Source: Streptosporangiaceae bacterium NEAU-GS5 (GTDB lineage: Bacteria; Actinomycetota; Actinomycetes; Streptosporangiales; Streptosporangiaceae). From it: a stretch of 64,000 bases of DNA. The translations under genes were made by a program, and so were the position numbers. Position 1 is the stretch's first letter; every line of letters begins with the position of its first letter. The stretch is taken from positions 434,001 to 498,000 of the forward strand of contig JAGFNW010000002.1 in assembly GCA_017592665.1 (NCBI GenBank), written 5' to 3'. The notes beneath the pieces are model-generated. The model worked only from the letters and a program-made list of their open reading frames with translations, was not told where the DNA came from and made no database searches. Below are positions 43,385 to 53,161 of the stretch, in pieces.

Positions 43385-46316
43385 AGTCCTCGGAACCGTC
43401 GGGCGGGTAACCGAGCGCACGGGAGATCAACGCCCGTTCCTTGACCAGGCCGGGAATGCTGTCGGCGGCCCGCCCTCGCACCAGCATGATCGCGTCACGG
43501 ATTCGGGAGGCGAACAGCCACGCGTCGGCGAGAATCGTCTCGTCCGCGGCCGACAGCAGGCCCTCGGTGACGGCCGCGCGGAGCGCGTCGAGCGTACGGG
43601 TGGTCCGCAGGGCCGGCACGGCGCCCGCGTGGCGCAGCTGCAGCAGCTGGGCGACCCACTCGACGTCCGACAGCCCTCCCCTGCCGAGCTTGGTGTGCAA
43701 GGTCGGGTCGGCGCCCCTGGGCAGCCGCTCGGCCTCCATCCGCGCCTTCAGCTTGCGGATCTGCAGCACCGCCTCGGCCGAGATGCCGGCGTACGGGTAG
43801 CGGATCGGGTCGATCAGCTCGACGAACTCGGCGCCGAGGGCCGCGTCTCCGGCGCAGAACCGGGCCCGCAGCAGGGCCTGGGCCTCCCAGTGGGACGACC
43901 AGCGCTCGTAGTAGGCGCGGTAGGAGGCGAGCGTGCGCACGAGCGGGCCCTGGCGCCCTTCGGGCCGCAGGTCGGCGTCGACGCCGAGCGGCGGGTCGGG
44001 GGCCGGCAGGGCGAGCAGCCGGCGTAGCTCCTCGGCCACGGCATGGGCGGCGTCGGTCGCCTCCTTCTCCGCGACCCCCGGATTGGGCGAGTGCACGAAC
44101 ATGACGTCGGCGTCGCTCGCGTACGAGGACTCGAATCCGCCGAGCCGGCCCATGGCGATCACCGCGAACCGCGTGGGGAACGGGCCGCGCAGCTCCAGCG
44201 AGATCTTGTTGACGGCGGCGTCGAGGGCCGACTGGAGGGTGAGGTCGTTCAGCGTGGACAGGGCCTGGCCGACGGCCTCGACGTCGATCAGTCCGGACAG
44301 GTCGCCGCAGGCGATCCGGAACAGCTCGCGGCGGCGCAGCCCGCGGAGCGCCGCGACCGCGCCCTCGGCGTCGGCGCCGTAGCGGCTCACCGTGGCCGCC
44401 GCCTCCGACGCGAGCACCGGCGCCGTGCGCGGCATCAGCTCGGTCCGTGAGCCGAGCATGGCGACCGCCTCCGGGGCGTGCAGCAGCAGGCCCGTGGCGT
44501 ACCTGCTGGTGCCGAGGGTCCGCGCCAGCCGCTCGGCCACCGCGGTCTCGTCGCGGAGCAGCCGCAGATACCAGGGCGTGGCGCCGAGCTTGTCGCTGAT
44601 CTGACGGAAGCCGAGCAGGCCCGAGTCCGGGTCGGGGGCGTCGGCGAACCAGCCGAGCATGACCGGCAGCAGCGTCCGCTGGATCGCCGCTCGCCGCGAG
44701 ACGCCGGTGGTCAGCGCGCTGATGTGGCGCAGCGCGCCCTCCGGGTCGGCGAACCCGAGCGCCTCGAGGCGGGCCGACGCCGCGGCGGCCGACAGCCGGG
44801 CCTCATCGCCCGAGAGCCGTGCCACGGCCTGCAGCAGCGGGCGGTAGAACAGCTTCTCGTGCAGCCGCCGCACCTCGAGCGCGTGCCGCTTCCAGGTGGT
44901 GGTGAACTCGCCGACCGGATCGCTGATCATCCCCAGCCCTCGGCCGACCCTGCGCAGGTCGGCGACATCGGTGGGCACCGTGTGCGTCCGGCGCAGCCGG
45001 TGCAGTTGGATCAGGTGCTCGACCTGGCGCAGGAACGAATACGCCTCGGCCAGCGCCTTGGCGTCGTCACGCCCCACGTAACCGCCGCGGGACAGCGCGG
45101 CCAGCGCCGAGAGCGTGGCCCGGCGCCGCAGCAGCGGATCGGATCTGCCGTGGACCAGCTGCAGCAGCTGGACCGCGAACTCGATGTCGCGCAGCCCGCC
45201 GGGGCCGAGCTTGATCTCGCCTTCGATCTTGACGTGGGCCTCCACGCGGCGGCGCATGGCCTGCACGTCTTCGACGAAGTTCTCCCGTGTGGAGGCCTGC
45301 CAGACGAGGTCGTCGACGGCCGACGCGTACTGACGGCCGAGATCCATGTCGCCCGCGATCGGCCGGGCCTTCAGCAGCGCCTGGAACTCCCACGTCTTGG
45401 CCCAGCGGCGGTAGTAGACGAGGTGGCTGTCGAGCGTGCGCACCAGGGGCCCTAGCTTGCCTTCGGGGCGGAGCGCCGCGTCGACCTCCCAGAGCGAGCC
45501 CTCGGGGGTGCTCGTCGAGCAGGCCCGCATCATGGCCTGGGCCAGCCGGGTCGCGATCTGCAGCGCCTTGGCCTCGTCGACGCCCTCCTTGGCCTCCGCC
45601 ACGAAGATCACGTCGACGTCCGAGATGTAGTTGAGCTCGCGCGCGCCGCACTTGCCCATGCCGATCACCGCGAGCCGCACGTCGTGGGCGTCGGCGGTCT
45701 CGGCGCGCGCGATCGCGAGCGCGGCCTCGAGCGCGGCGCCGGCGAGGTCGGCCAGCTCGCCCGCGGTCTCGGCGAGCGTCGTCTCCCCGGCCGCGTCGCG
45801 CCCGGCGATCTGCAGAAGCCTCCCCCGGTACGCCACCCGGAGCGCGTCCAGCCGCCGCGCCTCGGCCACCGGCTCGCCGACGTCGGGGTCCGCGCCGACC
45901 TCGAGCAGCAGCTCCTCGCGCATCTCGCCATCGGTCAGCCGGGCCGGGTTGCCGAGCAGGGGGACGTGGTCGGGGTGGCGGGCCAGGTGGTCGCCGAGCG
46001 CCACGCTCAACCCGGCGACCGACACCAGCCGGGTCCGCAGGGCCGGGTCGACGCGCAGTTGGCCGAGCACACTCGGGTCGCGTTCGACCACACGGTTGAG
46101 CGCGAGCAGCGCGAGGTCGGGATCGGCCGCCTTCAGCAGCGCGTCGAGCAGGTCGAGGTCGCCCACGGCCTCGGGGCCGAGCTCGTCGAGCAGCCGCTCG
46201 GCTCGCGCGCCGTCCGCGAAGCCGAGCCGGGCCAGTCGTCCGGCCGTGCTCTCCATCCGTGGCTGGGCGTTCAGAGCGTCTACTTCTTTCTCGACCTCGA
46301 TATCCGCTGTGCGCAC
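43314..46316 (-). CDS. glnE: Glutamine synthetase adenylyltransferase/deadenylase
   Basis: GlnE adds and removes AMP on the Tyr of GlnA. The 1000-residue bifunctional protein has two nucleotidyltransferase domains, with GMGKCGARELNYISDVDVIF (around residue 220) and AMGRLGGFESSYASDADVMF (around 730), and linked regulatory helices. GTG 46316 (VRTADIEVEKE) has AGGGGA 6 nt upstream; openings further upstream lack one. It lies between glnA and glnA2, as in M. tuberculosis (Rv2221c). Confidence 0.95.
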   Translation of the reverse strand: MRTADIEVEKEVDALNAQPRMESTAGRLARLGFADGARAERLLDELGPEAVGDLDLLDALLKAADPDLALLALNRVVERDPSVLGQLRVDPALRTRLVSVAGLSVALGDHLARHPDHVPLLGNPARLTDGEMREELLLEVGADPDVGEPVAEARRLDALRVAYRGRLLQIAGRDAAGETTLAETAGELADLAGAALEAALAIARAETADAHDVRLAVIGMGKCGARELNYISDVDVIFVAEAKEGVDEAKALQIATRLAQAMMRACSTSTPEGSLWEVDAALRPEGKLGPLVRTLDSHLVYYRRWAKTWEFQALLKARPIAGDMDLGRQYASAVDDLVWQASTRENFVEDVQAMRRRVEAHVKIEGEIKLGPGGLRDIEFAVQLLQLVHGRSDPLLRRRATLSALAALSRGGYVGRDDAKALAEAYSFLRQVEHLIQLHRLRRTHTVPTDVADLRRVGRGLGMISDPVGEFTTTWKRHALEVRRLHEKLFYRPLLQAVARLSGDEARLSAAAASARLEALGFADPEGALRHISALTTGVSRRAAIQRTLLPVMLGWFADAPDPDSGLLGFRQISDKLGATPWYLRLLRDETAVAERLARTLGTSRYATGLLLHAPEAVAMLGSRTELMPRTAPVLASEAAATVSRYGADAEGAVAALRGLRRRELFRIACGDLSGLIDVEAVGQALSTLNDLTLQSALDAAVNKISLELRGPFPTRFAVIAMGRLGGFESSYASDADVMFVHSPNPGVAEKEATDAAHAVAEELRRLLALPAPDPPLGVDADLRPEGRQGPLVRTLASYRAYYERWSSHWEAQALLRARFCAGDAALGAEFVELIDPIRYPYAGISAEAVLQIRKLKARMEAERLPRGADPTLHTKLGRGGLSDVEWVAQLLQLRHAGAVPALRTTRTLDALRAAVTEGLLSAADETILADAWLFASRIRDAIMLVRGRAADSIPGLVKERALISRALGYPPDGSEDFIDDYRRATRRARGVVERVFYEG

Positions 46317-46403
46317 AGTTCTTCCCCTTAACAGGAAATTTCGCACACGGTAACTCCGGTGCTGGTGCGGCGTCGTTAGCGGTTTCAGTCGGTAATCAGG
46401 TCA

Positions 46404-47093
46404 TCACGCGGAATGCCCGCGAACATGGGCGTGAATTGAGTGGTGAATCTGGGCCGCGAATGCCTCCGCGACCGGGCGCCAAGCCGCGCGCAGTTCTGGC
46501 TCGGCATTTCTCACGTGCAGATTCAGCTCTTCGTCCGGCGTCCACGAAGCGAAGATCTCGGGCGTCGCCTCAGGATGGAACTGAACGCCCCAGGCGGTGT
46601 CGCCGAGGCGAAAAGCCTGAATCGGATACTGCGCGCCGGTGGCCAGCAGCGTGGCGCCCGCCGGCAGCGCGGTGATCGCGTCCTGGTGATAGTGCACGGT
46701 CACGGCCGTCGTCAGCGAGCTGAAAATCGCGTCGTCGGCCGCGGCCGGCAGCGCCCTCACCGCACAGGCCCCGATCTCCAGCCCATTGCCGCCCCGCGCG
46801 GCCGCGCCGCCGCAGGCCAGCGCCATGAGCTGGGCGCCGAGGCAGATCCCCAGCGTCGGGACCCCGTCCCGTACGGCTGTCGCGATCAGCGCGCGCGTGG
46901 CCGGCAGCCACGGGTTGTCCTCGTCCTCCCAGGCCGCCATCGCCCCGCCCAGCACGATCAGCCCGTCGGCCGCCCGCTCCGGAACCGGATCCCCCAGATA
47001 GGGCCGTACGACCTCGAACTCGACGCCTTCCATCCACTCGGCCAGGAACCCGAGCGGCGCCTCCGCCTCGTGCTCCACCACCGTGACCTTCAT
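46404..47093 (-). CDS. Class I glutamine amidotransferase-like protein
   Basis: This 229-residue stand-alone protein has the nucleophile motif TLGICLGAQLMALA and the His-Glu pair in WGVQFHPEA, so a full Cys-His-Glu triad is visible. It resembles GMP-synthase-like amidotransferases, such as gamma-glutamyl hydrolases acting on polyamine intermediates. The link to glnA2 polyamine metabolism nearby is only suggestive. ATG 47093 follows TAAGCT (47106-47101, minus strand) by 7 nt, so it is probably leaderless. Confidence 0.85.
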   Translation of the reverse strand: MKVTVVEHEAEAPLGFLAEWMEGVEFEVVRPYLGDPVPERAADGLIVLGGAMAAWEDEDNPWLPATRALIATAVRDGVPTLGICLGAQLMALACGGAAARGGNGLEIGACAVRALPAAADDAIFSSLTTAVTVHYHQDAITALPAGATLLATGAQYPIQAFRLGDTAWGVQFHPEATPEIFASWTPDEELNLHVRNAEPELRAAWRPVAEAFAAQIHHSIHAHVRGHSA

Positions 47094-47189
47094 GCCGTCG
47101 AGCTTAGGCATCCCAGGCTCCCGGTCCAGCAGGCGGGCCCGCCATCATGGGATGATGTCGGACGTCGGGCCGGCTGAGCGGAGTGATCC

Positions 47190-48071
47190 ATGGAGTTCGA
47201 CGGTGTTTCCCCTGGCGCTCTCGATGAGGTCGAGGTGCCGGGCGGGCGGCTGCGGATCGCGCGGTTCGGCTCGGGGCCGCGGCTGATCGTGGCCGTGCAC
47301 GGGATCACGGCGTCGCTCATGTCGTGGCGGGCCATCGGTGAGGCGCTGCCGCCGGAGTGGACGCTGGTTGCCATGGATCTGCGCGGGCGCGGGCACAGCG
47401 CCGGCGTGCCGGGGCCCTACGGGCTGGACGCGCATGCGGCGGATGTGGAGCGAGTGGCCGAGCACGTGGGCGCCGGCGAGACGGCGGTGCTGGCCGGCCA
47501 TTCGATGGGGGCCTACGTGGCGGCGCTGCACGCGCCGGATCGCGCCTACGAGCGGGTGGTGCTGATCGACGGCGGCCTGCCGATGCCGCTTCCGCCGGAT
47601 GTGGACGTCGACGCCGTGCTCGAGGCCGGCCTCGGCCCGGCCATCGCCCGCCTCGACCAGACGTTCGCCGATGTCACGGCGTATGTGGATTTCTTCAAGG
47701 CGCATCCCGCTCTGACCGAGTGGGCGCCGGCGATCGAGGATTACGTACGGTATGACGCGGTCGAGACGCCCGACGGCGTGCGGTCGCGCGTGCGAGCCGA
47801 CGCCGTCCGGGTCGACGGGCGGTGGCTGCTGACCGGCTCGGCGGCCGTCGGCGACGCGCTCAAGCGGACCACGGCGCCGATCCGGCTGATCCGCGCGCCG
47901 CGCGGGCTGCTGAACCAGCCGGTCGGCATGATCCCGAACGACGTCGCCGCCGCCTGGACGGCTCAGCTGCCCACGCTCGAAGACGAGCTCCTCGACGACT
48001 GCAACCACTACACGATGGTGTTCGACCCACGGTGCGTCCGCCGGGTCGTCGAGCGGCTGACCGTCGCTTAG
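47190..48071 (+). CDS. Alpha/beta hydrolase
   Basis: This 293-residue hydrolase has the oxyanion region AVHGITASLMSWRA, the nucleophile elbow AGHSMGAYVAAL, and a late His in DDCNHYTMVFD, giving a plausible Ser-Asp-His triad. GGAG lies 6 nt before ATG 47190. It stands alone, convergent with the thioesterase-like gene. Substrate unknown. Confidence 0.88.
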   Translation: MEFDGVSPGALDEVEVPGGRLRIARFGSGPRLIVAVHGITASLMSWRAIGEALPPEWTLVAMDLRGRGHSAGVPGPYGLDAHAADVERVAEHVGAGETAVLAGHSMGAYVAALHAPDRAYERVVLIDGGLPMPLPPDVDVDAVLEAGLGPAIARLDQTFADVTAYVDFFKAHPALTEWAPAIEDYVRYDAVETPDGVRSRVRADAVRVDGRWLLTGSAAVGDALKRTTAPIRLIRAPRGLLNQPVGMIPNDVAAAWTAQLPTLEDELLDDCNHYTMVFDPRCVRRVVERLTVA

Positions 48072-48076
48072 CGGGA

Positions 48077-48835
48077 TTACCTGGGCAGGATCCAGATGGC
48101 CCGGGCGGCCGCGATGAGCGTGCCGTCGGATTCGTAGACGGCGCTCTCGCCGTACAGCTTGCGGCCGTCGCGTCCGCAGGCGCGCCCGACGACGGAGTAT
48201 GTCCCGAGCGGGTAGACGCGGCCGAAGACCTGGGCGGTCAGGCGTCCGAGCAGGGCCGGGCGGGCGCCCTGAGCGGAGGCGGGGAAGGCGCCGGAAGGGG
48301 CGTGCGCCCAGCCGGTGACGCAGTCGAGGGCGGCCCACACGATCGAGTCGGGGACGACGCCGGTGTCGTCGGTGACGTTGACGGGCACCCGCCAGCCGGC
48401 CGCCACCAGGCCGTCCGTGCCGGGGACCGGGCCGGGGAAGATGCGCAGGCCGTCGCCGGGCGACCGCTGGCCGCAGGCGAAGCAGCCGGCGATGGCCTGC
48501 CAGTGCCTGGCGTGATAGCCGGCGAAGCCTTCCTCGGCGCGGGCCGCGTCGGCGAAGGGCAGGAACGGCGGCGGCGACACGTTCATGGCGACGGGGATGG
48601 CCTCGGCGAGGTGCTCGCCGTTGAGCGACAGCACGACCGCGTTCCCGACGCGCTCGGCCGCGAGCTCCGTCTCCAGCGGTACCGGCCGCCGCAACGTCAC
48701 CTCCACCGCGCAGGAGCCCGCTGAGGCCGGCCCGGCCAGGGTGCCGGCGATCCAGCCGCCGTTGGCGGTGCCTTCGGGACCTCGGAAGCGCTCCGGGACC
48801 GTCACCGTCGTCCGCACACCCGCCGCAGCCGTCAT
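48077..48835 (-). CDS. Hotdog-fold acyl-CoA thioesterase-like protein
   Basis: This 252-residue protein contains two hotdog-like repeats: an N-terminal one with GTANGGWIAGTLAG and LRRPVPLETEL, and a C-terminal one with WAALDCVTGW and GESAVYESDGTLIAAARAIW. A CFACG element sits between them (Cys at about 115-118), which may bind metal. ATG 48835 has GGGGG 7 nt upstream. The domain call is by pattern only. Confidence 0.65.
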   Translation of the reverse strand: MTAAAGVRTTVTVPERFRGPEGTANGGWIAGTLAGPASAGSCAVEVTLRRPVPLETELAAERVGNAVVLSLNGEHLAEAIPVAMNVSPPPFLPFADAARAEEGFAGYHARHWQAIAGCFACGQRSPGDGLRIFPGPVPGTDGLVAAGWRVPVNVTDDTGVVPDSIVWAALDCVTGWAHAPSGAFPASAQGARPALLGRLTAQVFGRVYPLGTYSVVGRACGRDGRKLYGESAVYESDGTLIAAARAIWILPR

Positions 48836-48939
48836 CGCCAGACCCCCGATCATCCTACGAATACCGATATGCCCTTATGGTACCGTCCGGAACCCCGCAG
48901 CGGCCACTCAACGCCCCCGGTCGGCGTCCCGGCGCGCGA

Positions 48940-50301
48940 TCACAGAACGGGCAGATAGCGGCCCAGCTCGAACTCGGTGACCTGGCGCCGGTAGTCGCGC
49001 CATTCGGCGCGCTTGTTGCGCAGGAAGAAGTCGAAGACGTGCTCGCCGAGGGTTTCGGCGACCAGCTCGCTGCGCTCCATGACCGATATCGCCTCGTCGA
49101 GCGACTGCGGCAGCGGCTGAATGCCGAGCGCCCGCCGCTCCCCGCTGGTCAGCGCCCACACGTCGTCTTCGGCGCCCGGCGGCATCTCGTACCCCTGCTC
49201 GATGCCCTTGAGCCCGGCGGCGAGGATGAGCGCGAACGCCAGATAGGGATTGCAGGCCGAGTCGAGCGAGCGGAATTCGATGCGCGTCGAGCCGCCCTTG
49301 TGCGGCTTGTACATCGGGACGCGGACCAGCGCCGAGCGGTTGTTGTGCCCCCAGCAGATATAGCTGGGCGCCTCGCCTCCGGCGCCGGCGATGGCCTCGG
49401 CCCCGCCCCACAGCCGCTTGTAGGAGTTGACCCACTGGTTGCACACGGCGGTGATCTCGGCCGCGTGCCGCAGCAGCCCGCCGATGAACGAGCGGCCGAT
49501 CTTCGACAGCTGGTAGTCGGCGCCCGGCTCATAGAACGCGTTGCGGTCGCCTTCGAACAGCGACATGTGCGTGTGCATGCCCGACCCGGGATAGTCGGTG
49601 AACGGCTTGGGCATGAACGACGCCCACACGCCCTGCTCGAGCGCGACCTCCTTCATGACCAGGCGGAAGGTCATGATGTTGTCGGCCGTGGTGAGGGCGT
49701 CGGCGTAGCGCAGGTCGATCTCCTGCTGGCCGGGCGCGCCCTCGTGGTGGCTGAACTCGACCGAGATGCCCATCGACTCGAGCATCATGATCGCGTTGCG
49801 CCGGAAGTCGCGGCCGGCGCTGTGCGGGGTGTGGTCGAAGTAGCCGCCTTCGTCGATCGGCTCCGGCTTCTGGCCTGGCACCGGCTGTCCGCGCAGCAGG
49901 AAGAACTCCACCTCAGGGTGGGTGTAGAAGGTGAAGCCCATGTCGGCGGCGCGGGCGAGGGTCCGCTTGAGGACCCACCGCGGGTCGGCGTGCGAGGGCG
50001 AGCCGTCCGGCATGAGGATGTCGCAGAACATGCGCCCCGCGCCCGGCGACTCGCTGCGCCACGGCAGGATCTGGAACGTCGAGGGGTCGGGCTTGGCCAG
50101 CATGTCCGACTCGTACACGCGGGAGAAGCCTTCGATGGCCGAGCCGTCGAAGCCGATCCCCTCGGAGAAGGCGCCTTCGAGCTCGGCGGGGGCGATGGCG
50201 ACCGACTTCAGGAAGCCGAGGACGTCCGTGAACCAGAGCCGGATGAACCGGATGTCGCGCTCCTCGAGCGTGCGGAGAACGAATTCCTGCTGACGGTCCA
50301 A
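48940..50301 (-). CDS. glnA2: Glutamine synthetase-like enzyme, GlnA2 type
   Basis: This 453-residue GSI-type protein has GFDGSAIEGFSRVYESDM and SFMPKPFTDYPGSGMHTHMS. The adenylylation region reads DDVWALTSGERR, with no Tyr, so GlnE should not modify it. Position beside glnE matches Rv2222c. In Streptomyces GlnA2 acts as a gamma-glutamylpolyamine synthetase, so polyamine use is as likely as glutamine synthesis. The start is TTG 50301, with GAGGT upstream, giving MDRQQEFVLRTLEERD. Confidence 0.9.
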   Translation of the reverse strand: MDRQQEFVLRTLEERDIRFIRLWFTDVLGFLKSVAIAPAELEGAFSEGIGFDGSAIEGFSRVYESDMLAKPDPSTFQILPWRSESPGAGRMFCDILMPDGSPSHADPRWVLKRTLARAADMGFTFYTHPEVEFFLLRGQPVPGQKPEPIDEGGYFDHTPHSAGRDFRRNAIMMLESMGISVEFSHHEGAPGQQEIDLRYADALTTADNIMTFRLVMKEVALEQGVWASFMPKPFTDYPGSGMHTHMSLFEGDRNAFYEPGADYQLSKIGRSFIGGLLRHAAEITAVCNQWVNSYKRLWGGAEAIAGAGGEAPSYICWGHNNRSALVRVPMYKPHKGGSTRIEFRSLDSACNPYLAFALILAAGLKGIEQGYEMPPGAEDDVWALTSGERRALGIQPLPQSLDEAISVMERSELVAETLGEHVFDFFLRNKRAEWRDYRRQVTEFELGRYLPVL

Positions 50302-50441
50302 GGCACTACCTCACGGAATGGACATGTCTGGTCGTCTCCAGTCTGCCCGTTCCGTGTTTCGCCGTGGTTACGGGCCGGGTGCGACAACGCTCCGTCGCGC
50401 CTCGCGGACAATCCGTCAGCAGCTGCCTAGAGTGCGTAATT

Positions 50442-51347
50442 GTGACAGTAGACGAGCTGACCCAGCGGATCCCGGGACCGTGCGGGGTCCACCCGTCGGC
50501 GGATCGGGTCGGGGAGGCCGTCGCGGCCTGGGCCGCCTGCTATCGGCTGCCCGACGGCGCCGCGTTCCACCGCCTGGCGGCCCGGGTCTTCCCCGAGGGC
50601 CCGGTGGCGGCGCCGACGCTGTTCGCGAAGTGGATCACGTGGATCTACGCGTTCGACGACTGGTGCGACGAGGGATCGGCCAGCCACACGCCGGACGTCC
50701 TCGACGCGATGGGCGTCCAGCTCACGACCGCGCTGCGCACCGGCCACGCGCCCACGCCCGAGCCGCTGGCCTCCGGGTTCGCCGACCTCTGGCGGGCGAC
50801 CGCGCCGGGCATGAGCCCCGCGTGGTGCCGCAGGTTCGGCGCGCGCCTGGCCGGTCAGCTGGAGGCCTGCCGCCGCCAGAGCGTCAACCGCGCCTTCGGG
50901 CGCTCGCCCGCGCCCAGCGAATATCCGGCGCTGCGCCGCGCCGCCGGTGGCGGGATCCTGTTCGACCTGGTGGAGGCCTGCCTGCGGGCCGAGGTGCCGG
51001 GCAAGGTCAAGGCCGGCACGATCTGGCGCACGCTGGTCGACTCCTGCGCCGACGTCTTCTGCTGGTGCAACGACGTCGCCTCGCTCCGCAAGGAGCAGGG
51101 CGATCCGCACAACTACGTCCTGGTCGCCGGCGCCGGGCTGGGCGTGCCCGACCCGGCCGACTGGGTGGCCGACCGGGTCGCCGAGCGGGCCGAAGACATG
51201 CGCGACGCGGCCCGTGCCCTGCCGGACGAGTTGCCCGGTCTCGGCTCGGTCCGCGACGACGTGGCTCAGGTCGTGCGCACCCTCCTCGGGCTCCCCCGCG
51301 CGCACCTGGAGTGGCTGATGGAGTCCGACCGCTACAAATCCACGTAA
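50442..51347 (+). CDS. Class I terpene synthase
   Basis: This 301-residue enzyme has the metal-binding motif DDWCDE (72-77), the NSE motif NDVASLRKE (210-218), and RY near the end (ESDRYKST). These bind Mg and the diphosphate of a prenyl substrate to start cyclisation. Length suits a mono- or sesquiterpene synthase; the product cannot be read from sequence. GTG 50442 follows TAGAGT (50428-50433) by 8 nt, suggesting a leaderless start. No prenyltransferase or P450 gene is adjacent, so it stands alone. Confidence 0.88.
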   Translation: MTVDELTQRIPGPCGVHPSADRVGEAVAAWAACYRLPDGAAFHRLAARVFPEGPVAAPTLFAKWITWIYAFDDWCDEGSASHTPDVLDAMGVQLTTALRTGHAPTPEPLASGFADLWRATAPGMSPAWCRRFGARLAGQLEACRRQSVNRAFGRSPAPSEYPALRRAAGGGILFDLVEACLRAEVPGKVKAGTIWRTLVDSCADVFCWCNDVASLRKEQGDPHNYVLVAGAGLGVPDPADWVADRVAERAEDMRDAARALPDELPGLGSVRDDVAQVVRTLLGLPRAHLEWLMESDRYKST

Positions 51348-51378
51348 CGTAATCGCTTGATTGCGCTATGAATTCAGT

Positions 51379-52197
51379 GTGGGGGACAACAACAACGGAA
51401 GACACGCCAAGCCACGCCGGCGCCACGGCATCGTCATCGCGGGCCTCGTGGTCCTCTTAGTGGCCACGGCAATCCTGGTGACACGGATGGAGGCCTGCGC
51501 GGACGCGCCGAGGCCCGACACGAAGGAGACCGGGAGGGCCGCCTTCTACCAAGACTGGACGCACGGCAACTGCTCGCTCGACGTCCGCAGCGACCTCGTG
51601 GTGTCGGTCTCCACCGAGGAGTACGCCGACTCGGCCGCGTGCGGCGGCTATCTCGACGTCACCGGTCCGCGCGGCACGGTCCGCGTGCAGGTGGTCGACC
51701 GCTGCCCCGGCTGCCGCCGCGGCGATCTGGATCTTTCCCGTACGGCTTTCGCCCGCATCGCCGCCGAGGGCCAGGGCGTCGCCCAGATCGCCTATCACCT
51801 CGTGCGCAACCCGAAGATGGACCGGCCGCTCTCCTTCCGGGTGAAGCAGGGCTCGACCTCCTTCTGGATGGGCGTCCAGGTCATCGACCACGGCAACCCG
51901 CTCAGCGGCGTATCGGTCGAGCAGGAGGGCGCCTGGCAGCCGCTGACCCGCTCCTGGGACAACTACTGGGTCGCCGGCGGGCTCGGCGCGGGGCCGTTCA
52001 CGGTCCGGGTCCTCGACGTGTACGGAAACTCGGCCGTCGCCCACGGCATCCGGCTGCGCCCGGGCGAGACACAGCGAACCTCCCATCGCCTCTACGCGAC
52101 GTCGGCCGCGAGCACGCCCGAGCCAATGGCCACGCCCGTGCCTGTGCCCGCGCCCACCTGGCAGCGCGCGCCGGGCGTCACAGACCGCTGCGCGTGA
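51379..52197 (+). CDS. Expansin-like secreted protein (membrane-anchored)
   Basis: This protein of about 272 residues has an N-terminal membrane helix (GIVIAGLVVLLVATAILVT). A double-psi beta-barrel with AAFYQDWTHGNCSLD and VQVVDRCPGCRRGDLDLS follows, then a CBM63-like domain (SFWMGVQVIDHGNPLSGVSVE, WDNYWVAGGLGAGPFTVRV) and a Pro-rich tail. This is the bacterial EXLX1 layout, which loosens polysaccharide networks without hydrolysis. The start may be GTG 51379; TATGAA lies 6 nt upstream. It overlaps the 3' end of the ArsR gene by 20 nt. A second paralogue lies at 61875. Confidence 0.85.
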   Translation: MGDNNNGRHAKPRRRHGIVIAGLVVLLVATAILVTRMEACADAPRPDTKETGRAAFYQDWTHGNCSLDVRSDLVVSVSTEEYADSAACGGYLDVTGPRGTVRVQVVDRCPGCRRGDLDLSRTAFARIAAEGQGVAQIAYHLVRNPKMDRPLSFRVKQGSTSFWMGVQVIDHGNPLSGVSVEQEGAWQPLTRSWDNYWVAGGLGAGPFTVRVLDVYGNSAVAHGIRLRPGETQRTSHRLYATSAASTPEPMATPVPVPAPTWQRAPGVTDRCA

Positions 52198-53152
52198 GGG
52201 CGTCCCCGGTCGCCGTACGGCGATAGACGACCTCGCGGCCGAGACGGCGGCTGGTCACCACGCCGGAGTCGGACAGGATCGTCAGGTGCTGGCTGACGGC
52301 GCCCGGAGTCAGCTCCAGGCGCCGCGCCAGCGCGGTGGTGGTCGCCGGATCCTCCAGCGCGACGAGGATCTGCGCGCGGGTCCGGCCGACGAGCGCGGCC
52401 AGGGCGTTGGGCGTGCACGGCGCGCCGGCGGCCCAGAGGTTGCCGATGCCGCGGGCCGGATACCAGAGGGTCTGCTGGTAGGGCTCCCACATGAGCGCGA
52501 CCTCGGGACCGCGGAACGCGCTCGGCACGAGCAGCAGGCCGTCTCCCGTGATCGGGCTCACGTGGTCGCAGTGGTGCCTGATCAGCAGGCGGTCGCCGTG
52601 CCAGGTGACGGCGTCGTGCAGGTCGGCGAACAGCTCCCGGACGCCGCCCGCGGCCAGCCGGCGCGAGCGCCACATGACGTCGGCCTCGAGCATGGCGTGC
52701 ACGCGCGGCCAGAACTCGGCGAGCCCCAGCTCCCAGTAGCGTTCGAGCGCGGCGGCGACCCGCTGGATGCCGGCCGCCGGGTCGGCCGCGAACGCGGCGA
52801 GCCGCGCCGGGTCGGGCGACCCGGCCTGCGCCACCTCGTCCAGCTCTTCCAAGGCCGTCTTGGGAGGGGTCTCCCGTACGCGCTCGAGTTCGGCGTGGAA
52901 TCCGGGCAGCGTGGTGTCGGGCGGCGGGGTCAGGAAGTCAGGGAAATATCCGCTCATGGGGACCAGGGCGAACAGCTCGCCCAGATCCAGTTCGCGTACG
53001 CGGGGCCGGACGGCGCGCACCCACGGCAGGTGCAGCGGATGCCGGCCGGGATGACGCAGCACGCGGAGGCTCGTCACCAGCTCCCATATCGGGGAGAACG
53101 CGAACCGCAAGCGCGCCACGTCGTCCGGCGCGAACCGCCACTCGACCGCCAC
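52178..53152 (-). CDS. ArsR-family regulator with large N-terminal domain (DUF5937-like)
   Basis: The C-terminal 80 residues are a winged-helix ArsR domain (ILVALEDPATTTALARRLEL, GAVSQHLTILSDSGVVTSRR). The N-terminal part (VAVEWRFAPDDVARLRFAFS) is the long uncharacterised domain usual in this actinobacterial group. GTG 53152 follows TAAAAT (53165-53160, minus) by 7 nt, so it is leaderless; longer openings start outside the domain. The -10 overlaps an inverted repeat that may be its own operator and also face the divergent MFS gene. Confidence 0.87.
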   Translation of the reverse strand: MAVEWRFAPDDVARLRFAFSPIWELVTSLRVLRHPGRHPLHLPWVRAVRPRVRELDLGELFALVPMSGYFPDFLTPPPDTTLPGFHAELERVRETPPKTALEELDEVAQAGSPDPARLAAFAADPAAGIQRVAAALERYWELGLAEFWPRVHAMLEADVMWRSRRLAAGGVRELFADLHDAVTWHGDRLLIRHHCDHVSPITGDGLLLVPSAFRGPEVALMWEPYQQTLWYPARGIGNLWAAGAPCTPNALAALVGRTRAQILVALEDPATTTALARRLELTPGAVSQHLTILSDSGVVTSRRLGREVVYRRTATGDALTRSGL

Positions 53153-53161
53153 GCTGGAGAT

